DNA from: Paenibacillus agaridevorans
GTDB taxonomy: Bacteria > Bacillota > Bacilli > Paenibacillales > Paenibacillaceae
Length of the DNA stretch: 44,813 bases
Direction of reading: 5' to 3'
NCBI RefSeq assembly: GCF_003112455.1
Contig: NZ_BDQX01000036.1
Coordinates: 180,423-225,235 of the forward strand
Shown here: piece by piece, positions 41,167 through 44,813 of the stretch
How the letters are laid out: each line of letters starts with the position of its first letter
How positions within the stretch are numbered: the first letter of the stretch is position 1
The notes under the pieces: model-generated
Told to the model about the DNA's origin: nothing
What the model saw: only the letters and a program-made list of their open reading frames with translations
Databases searched by the model: none
Program-made: the position numbers and the translations under genes

Positions 41167-42866
41167 AGGATACGATTAAGAACCATTGGACTTCACTGCT
41201 GGGTGCGTTGTTCGTCATTACCGCTTTTATTACGATGTTCCAATTCTCCATAGATAAAGGCTGGATCACGAATGCGATGAAGATCGGCATCGGAATTGCG
41301 GCAGGCATCGCCTTCGCATTAGGCGGAGGAAGAATCGCGCAGAAGCCCAAATGGGAGTTGACTGGCCAAATCTTATTAGGCATCGGCGCGTGTATCTTGT
41401 ACGCGACCTTTTCGTTCGGGGGCATCTATTATGATATGTGGGAGCCTACCCTGGTGCTGCTAGGCATGACGGCCGTTACGGCGGGCATGCTCGCATACGC
41501 CCATAAGTTCAACTCGCGTATGCTGACGAATATTGCGCTGGCGGGCGGGCTGCTGGCCCCGATGCTGCTTCGTCCGGACTGGGATTCCGTGCTGACGCTT
41601 TTCCTGTACTTGCTGGTTTTGAATATTGCGCTCTTCTATCTGAGCATTACAAAAGGCTGGATGGAGCTGCGCATCATCGCATTCGGCGGAACATGGCTGC
41701 TGTATACGATCTATTTCATCCATTTCTCCCCTTCTACCGAAGGCCTCTGGAATATGCCGATCCGATACGCTATATGCGCGTACCTGTTTTACACGTTCGC
41801 TTTGCTTGCGGCCACTTGGACCAGCAAGTTGAGCTTCGATAGCGTTGATCTGTATCTCAATGCCATCAACGGACTGTTGTTCGGCGTTTGGGCGCTGTTT
41901 ATCTGGCAAGGAGATGTTCCTTACGGCTATGTCATCGCGGGAATGGGCGTCATCTATGCCGCTGGCGGCTTCGTCCTCTATCGATTGAGCCGTTCCTGGT
42001 CAGTACCGGCTGTTTCGTTCGTATTAGCCGGCGTGCTTCTGATGCTCATGTCGCTGAACAACTTAGGCGAAGGTACATTGTTTAATGTGATGATGTGGAC
42101 CGGCTTTGTTGCGCTGCTGACCGGCGTGGGCCATATCAAACGCTGGTTCCCCGCTGTGCTGATCGCCGCGATCGTCTGGTTCTACCTTGGCGCCTACTGG
42201 TACGTTGTCACTTGGACGACGCCAAGGGGCGAATGGTTTGGCGTCTATATCCCGTTTCTGAACTGGGGGGCGATGGCTTGGATCGCTCTTGCCGCACTTG
42301 GCTTCTACTACTCCAGACAGCTGCGGCTGCCCGGCGCAGGCGAGCTTATGAACAGAGCAACGTCAAGGCTGTTTGCTCTGCTGGCTCATCTGATTGTCGG
42401 CGGATTAATGACGAGACAGATCGAGAATATTTTCACCGAATATTTCCAAAGCGGCTATGGCGTGTATATGGATCTTACGCTGTCTGTCGTTTGGGGAATC
42501 TACGCCTTGCTGCTCATTCTGTGGGGCAATTATTACAAGGAGCGCACCTTTAGGTGGTTCGGATCGATTGTACTGGTGCTGGTCGCATTTAAAGCGATCT
42601 TTGTGGATCTAAGCGGACAGGAGCCGCTGTACAAGGCAATCGCCTTGCTGGCGCTTGGCGCCATCTCGTTCGCCATTACCTGGGTTAACAGCAAGTGGAG
42701 GGGCGGAGAAGCGGAGAAGCGCGCAAGGGACGAAGGTCCAAACGAAGAGCCGGTCTCCGGCGAAACGATATTTGTAGCGGATTACGCAGTCCAGAATATC
42801 CAAGCGGATCGGAAGCACGAAGCAGGCGGAGGCGATGCCGGAAGCCCGTCCGATGAAAGGGATTAG
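41163..42866 (+). CDS. DUF2339-like polytopic membrane protein
   Basis: A 567-residue protein with about 16 closely packed hydrophobic segments through residue ~515 and a hydrophilic C-terminal tail rich in Glu, Asp and Gly. The pattern of GGGRIAQKPKWELTGQILLGIGACILYATFSFGGIYYDMW, followed by ALAGGLLAPMLL, is like the DUF2339 family of large membrane proteins. ATG overlaps the upstream stop (ATGA), so it is probably in one unit with the YwaF-like gene. There are no conserved charged residues that suggest a transporter. The function is unknown. Confidence 0.8.
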   Translation: MKDTIKNHWTSLLGALFVITAFITMFQFSIDKGWITNAMKIGIGIAAGIAFALGGGRIAQKPKWELTGQILLGIGACILYATFSFGGIYYDMWEPTLVLLGMTAVTAGMLAYAHKFNSRMLTNIALAGGLLAPMLLRPDWDSVLTLFLYLLVLNIALFYLSITKGWMELRIIAFGGTWLLYTIYFIHFSPSTEGLWNMPIRYAICAYLFYTFALLAATWTSKLSFDSVDLYLNAINGLLFGVWALFIWQGDVPYGYVIAGMGVIYAAGGFVLYRLSRSWSVPAVSFVLAGVLLMLMSLNNLGEGTLFNVMMWTGFVALLTGVGHIKRWFPAVLIAAIVWFYLGAYWYVVTWTTPRGEWFGVYIPFLNWGAMAWIALAALGFYYSRQLRLPGAGELMNRATSRLFALLAHLIVGGLMTRQIENIFTEYFQSGYGVYMDLTLSVVWGIYALLLILWGNYYKERTFRWFGSIVLVLVAFKAIFVDLSGQEPLYKAIALLALGAISFAITWVNSKWRGGEAEKRARDEGPNEEPVSGETIFVADYAVQNIQADRKHEAGGGDAGSPSDERD

Positions 42867-43023
42867 AGAGCTCCTTGATGCGCCGTCCCCCTGGTTTTTA
42901 GACGAGTTCTGGCAGAATGGGCTAAAAAGTTGTACAATGGATACCGATAATACTCATGTACCTGCAGCAATGCGGTTGTTCCGCAATTGTACGGATTCAT
43001 GTTATCTCTAGGGGGCAACGAAC

Positions 43024-43743
43024 GTGAGTATAGATCCGCGAACATTAAAATCAATGATACAGGCACAGCTGGCGCCATCCCTGAGCTTCGGGGCCAACGC
43101 CAAAAAAGCGTCAGGACAGGACAACGACGATGTTTCTTTATTCAACAAAATGTTGAGCGCGCAGCTTGGCAATTCCGATATCGGCGAAGCGGTCAGCGGG
43201 GACGGAACGTCGCCCGCTGCATTATGGCCCAATCAGCTATGGGCCCAGGTGGAGTCCTCGATGGGCTACGAGGGCAGACTGATCTGGGGGGACGCCAGCG
43301 CTCAATCGGCCACGGATGGCGGGAGCTTTTCGGAAGCAGCGGCACCGTTCGCCGGCATCATTGCTAGCGCGGCTTCGAAATACGGCGTAGACAGCGCCTT
43401 GATCGAAGCGGTGATCGCGACGGAGTCGGGCTTTAGGCCGCTTGCCGAATCGCATGCGGGTGCCAAAGGTCTGATGCAGCTGATGGACGGAACGGCAAGA
43501 GGGCTTGGCGTAACCGATTCCTTCGACCCCGTCCAAAATATCGAAGGCGGGACGCGTTACTTGTCTCTGCTGCTGCGCAAATACGCCGGCAACGAGTCGG
43601 TAGCTCTGGCAGCTTACAATGCAGGACCAGGCCGCATAGACAGGCTAGGCATCTCGACCGACGCGGAATTGCTGTCCAGACTGAGCGAGCTGCCGCAGGA
43701 GACGCAGCGTTACGTCGCGAAAGTGCAAGAAGCCAAGTTTTAG
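43024..43743 (+). CDS. Lytic transglycosylase domain-containing protein (SLT family)
   Basis: A 239-residue peptidoglycan lytic transglycosylase. GTG 43024 lies 8 bases after GGGGG. The first ~110 residues are a low-complexity region without a recognisable signal peptide. The SLT domain (about residues 112-232) has catalytic E134 in VIATESGFRPLA, GAKGLMQLMDGTARGLGV, the family AAYNAGPGR motif and YVAKVQEAKF at the end. Cleavage would produce 1,6-anhydromuropeptides. How it is exported is unclear from the sequence; similar Bacillales proteins also lack a signal. Confidence 0.92.
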   Translation: MSIDPRTLKSMIQAQLAPSLSFGANAKKASGQDNDDVSLFNKMLSAQLGNSDIGEAVSGDGTSPAALWPNQLWAQVESSMGYEGRLIWGDASAQSATDGGSFSEAAAPFAGIIASAASKYGVDSALIEAVIATESGFRPLAESHAGAKGLMQLMDGTARGLGVTDSFDPVQNIEGGTRYLSLLLRKYAGNESVALAAYNAGPGRIDRLGISTDAELLSRLSELPQETQRYVAKVQEAKF

Positions 43744-43748
43744 AGGTT

Positions 43749-43795
43749 GTTCAAAAAGTCCGCTTATGAACACGCATTTTTTGATGTAGCACACG
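43749..43795. repeat. One-ended relic of the foldback element
   Basis: GTTCAAAAAGTCCGCTTATGA (43749-43769) followed by CACG matches the left end of the element at 40170 with a few changes, and weaker similarity continues to about 43795. No right-hand inverted repeat occurs before the next gene. It begins 6 bases after the transglycosylase stop. Confidence 0.65.
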
Positions 43796-43887
43796 AACTA
43801 AAACGTATTTGGGGATCACGGTTGCGACCGCAGTAACAGGCGGAGCGGCGCTGGTCCCTTTTCTCATGAACGAGGAGGTTCACCAAC

Positions 43888-44813
43888 ATGCAGAACCCTA
43901 TTTATTTCGATCATTGCGCTTCGACGCCCCCTTACGAGGAGGTAGCTCGCACCGCCATGGAGGTTATGCTTAAGGCTTATGCCAATCCTTCTTCCCTGCA
44001 CGGTCCCGGAGCGGAGGCGGCCAAGCTGATTGAACGCGCCCGAACGCAGCTGGCAGCCAAGCTCGGAACAAGCAAAGGAACATGGCTGTTTACTTCGGGC
44101 GGGACGGAATCCAATAATTTGGCAATCAAGGGGAGCGCGCGTTATTATCGGGAGAGAGGTCGCCATATCGTGACGACCGGCATCGAGCATTCCTCCGTAA
44201 TTGAAGCCGTAAGGCAACTGGAGGGAGAAGGGTATAACGTTACCTTTTTGCCTGTGAGCCGTTCGGGTCATGTGAGCGTGGAAGATATTCGATCGGCATT
44301 AACAAAAGAGACAGTGCTCGTAAGCGTCATGCACGTCAATAACGAGATCGGAACGGTTCAGCCGATACGCGAAATCGGAGAAATTCTGCGCGGGTATCCC
44401 AAGGTGCTGTTCCATGTGGATGCCGTGCAGAGCCTGGGCAAGCTCCCGATCGACGTCGAAGGCTGGGGCATCGACCTGTTGTCGGGATCCGCTCACAAAT
44501 TCGGCGGAACACGCGGAGTCGGCTTCCTGTACGTCCGCGACGGCGTCCACCTTCAGCCTCTGTCCTCCGGCGGTTCCCATGAGAAGGGATTTCGCGCGGG
44601 TACGGAAAATGTCCCGGGAATCGTGGCTTCGGCAAAGGCGGTGCGGCTGGCCATCGAAGGAATGACCCTGCGTGAACATAAAATGATTGTACTTAGGGAC
44701 AAGCTTAAGGCATTTATAGAAGCGGTACCCGAGTTGACGCTTAATGGAAGCGAGCCGCTGGCGCCGCATATCGTGAATTTCTCCTACGCCGGCATGAAGC
44801 CGGAGGTTATCGT
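43888..44813 (+). CDS. Cysteine desulfurase, NifS/IscS family (cut by right edge)
   Basis: 308 codons are present before the window ends with the frame still open. It is a PLP enzyme that takes sulfur from cysteine to form a persulfide used for Fe-S clusters, thiamine or tRNA thiolation. The sequence opens YFDHCASTPPYEEV and has GGTESNNLAIKG, IEHSSVIEAV (base-stacking His), HVNNEIGTVQP, HVDAVQSLGK and the PLP-binding K204 in SAHKFGGTRGVGFLYV, then RAGTENVPGIV. The C-terminal catalytic Cys lies beyond the edge. ATG 43888 follows GAGGAGG with 9-base spacing. In Bacillales such genes often precede thiI; this cannot be checked here. Confidence 0.95.
   Translation, partial: MQNPIYFDHCASTPPYEEVARTAMEVMLKAYANPSSLHGPGAEAAKLIERARTQLAAKLGTSKGTWLFTSGGTESNNLAIKGSARYYRERGRHIVTTGIEHSSVIEAVRQLEGEGYNVTFLPVSRSGHVSVEDIRSALTKETVLVSVMHVNNEIGTVQPIREIGEILRGYPKVLFHVDAVQSLGKLPIDVEGWGIDLLSGSAHKFGGTRGVGFLYVRDGVHLQPLSSGGSHEKGFRAGTENVPGIVASAKAVRLAIEGMTLREHKMIVLRDKLKAFIEAVPELTLNGSEPLAPHIVNFSYAGMKPEVI

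Noticed and set aside
42930..42990. TTGTACAAT and CAATTGTACGG inverted segments before the transglycosylase gene
   Set aside because: Short and imperfect, with no properly spaced -35/-10 pair; could be chance.
43796..43960. A plus-strand frame with a hydrophobic stretch (LGITVATAVTGGAALVPF)
   Set aside because: It has no ribosome binding site and runs out of frame into the well-supported cysteine desulfurase gene.

Overview
The window looks like chromosomal DNA from an endospore-forming member of the Paenibacillaceae (Paenibacillus/Cohnella type). This inference rests on moderate GC content, sporulation and germination genes (spoIIP, a gerABC operon, a CwlD-like amidase), SLH and stalk-domain surface proteins, many TTG/GTG starts behind strong purine-rich ribosome binding sites, and Bacillales-specific families (YqzE, YqhG, YqhH, DUF2536, DUF1836, YwaF/TIGR02206). 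No prophage, CRISPR array or complete insertion sequence was seen.

Layout. 1-4732: the 3' end of a polysaccharide-degradation operon (SDR dehydrogenase tail and two heparinase II/III-family proteins, coupled by overlapping stop/start codons), closed by a terminator. 4826-7669: two divergent secreted surface proteins (stalk domain; eight-repeat PQQ-like propeller + Ig-like + SLH) with inverted repeats between them. 7807-11169: a large SARP/BTAD-AAA-TPR regulator. 11218-11909: a GyrI-like protein behind a promoter containing an apparent LexA (SOS) box. 12054-12137: tRNA-Leu(CAG). 12335-13876: convergent, overlapping divergent polysaccharide deacetylase and CwlD-like amidase. 14028-18044: yqzE, an unrecognised secreted protein, yqhG and the SNF2 helicase yqhH. 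18139-20909: B12-dependent ribonucleotide reductase behind two NrdR-like boxes. 20998-23469: a small FAD oxidoreductase and an orphan fused ABC permease. 23571-28134: spoIIP convergent with gerA-gerB-gerC. 28246-30352: GH88 unsaturated glucuronyl hydrolase divergent from an AraC regulator, a second carbohydrate locus that fits functionally with the lyases at the left edge. 30373-31538: DUF2536, a 40-residue membrane protein, a repeat-rich intergenic region and tRNA-Thr(TGT). 31711-33792: a MocR-type regulator divergent from a pyridoxamine-oxidase-fold protein, with a clear operator between them. 33886-40105: CNNM/CorC-type membrane protein, DUF1836 protein with a palindromic operator, UbiA prenyltransferase, a lectin-fold protein and a two-component system. 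40170-40335: a foldback MITE-like element, followed by 21-bp tandem repeats. 40471-44813: two coupled membrane proteins, a lytic transglycosylase, a one-ended relic of the MITE-like element, and a cysteine desulfurase cut by the right edge.

The most informative non-coding signals are regulatory: a LexA box on a GyrI-like gene, paired NrdR-like boxes around the nrdJ -10, direct plus inverted repeats at the MocR divergent promoter, and a perfect 16-bp palindrome just after the DUF1836 -10. I found no unmistakably new multi-gene system. The best candidates for undescribed biology are the intergenic repeat family at 30983-31314, the foldback element, the orphan fused permease and the large SARP-type regulator. 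All functional calls come from reading motifs by eye; no database search was run.
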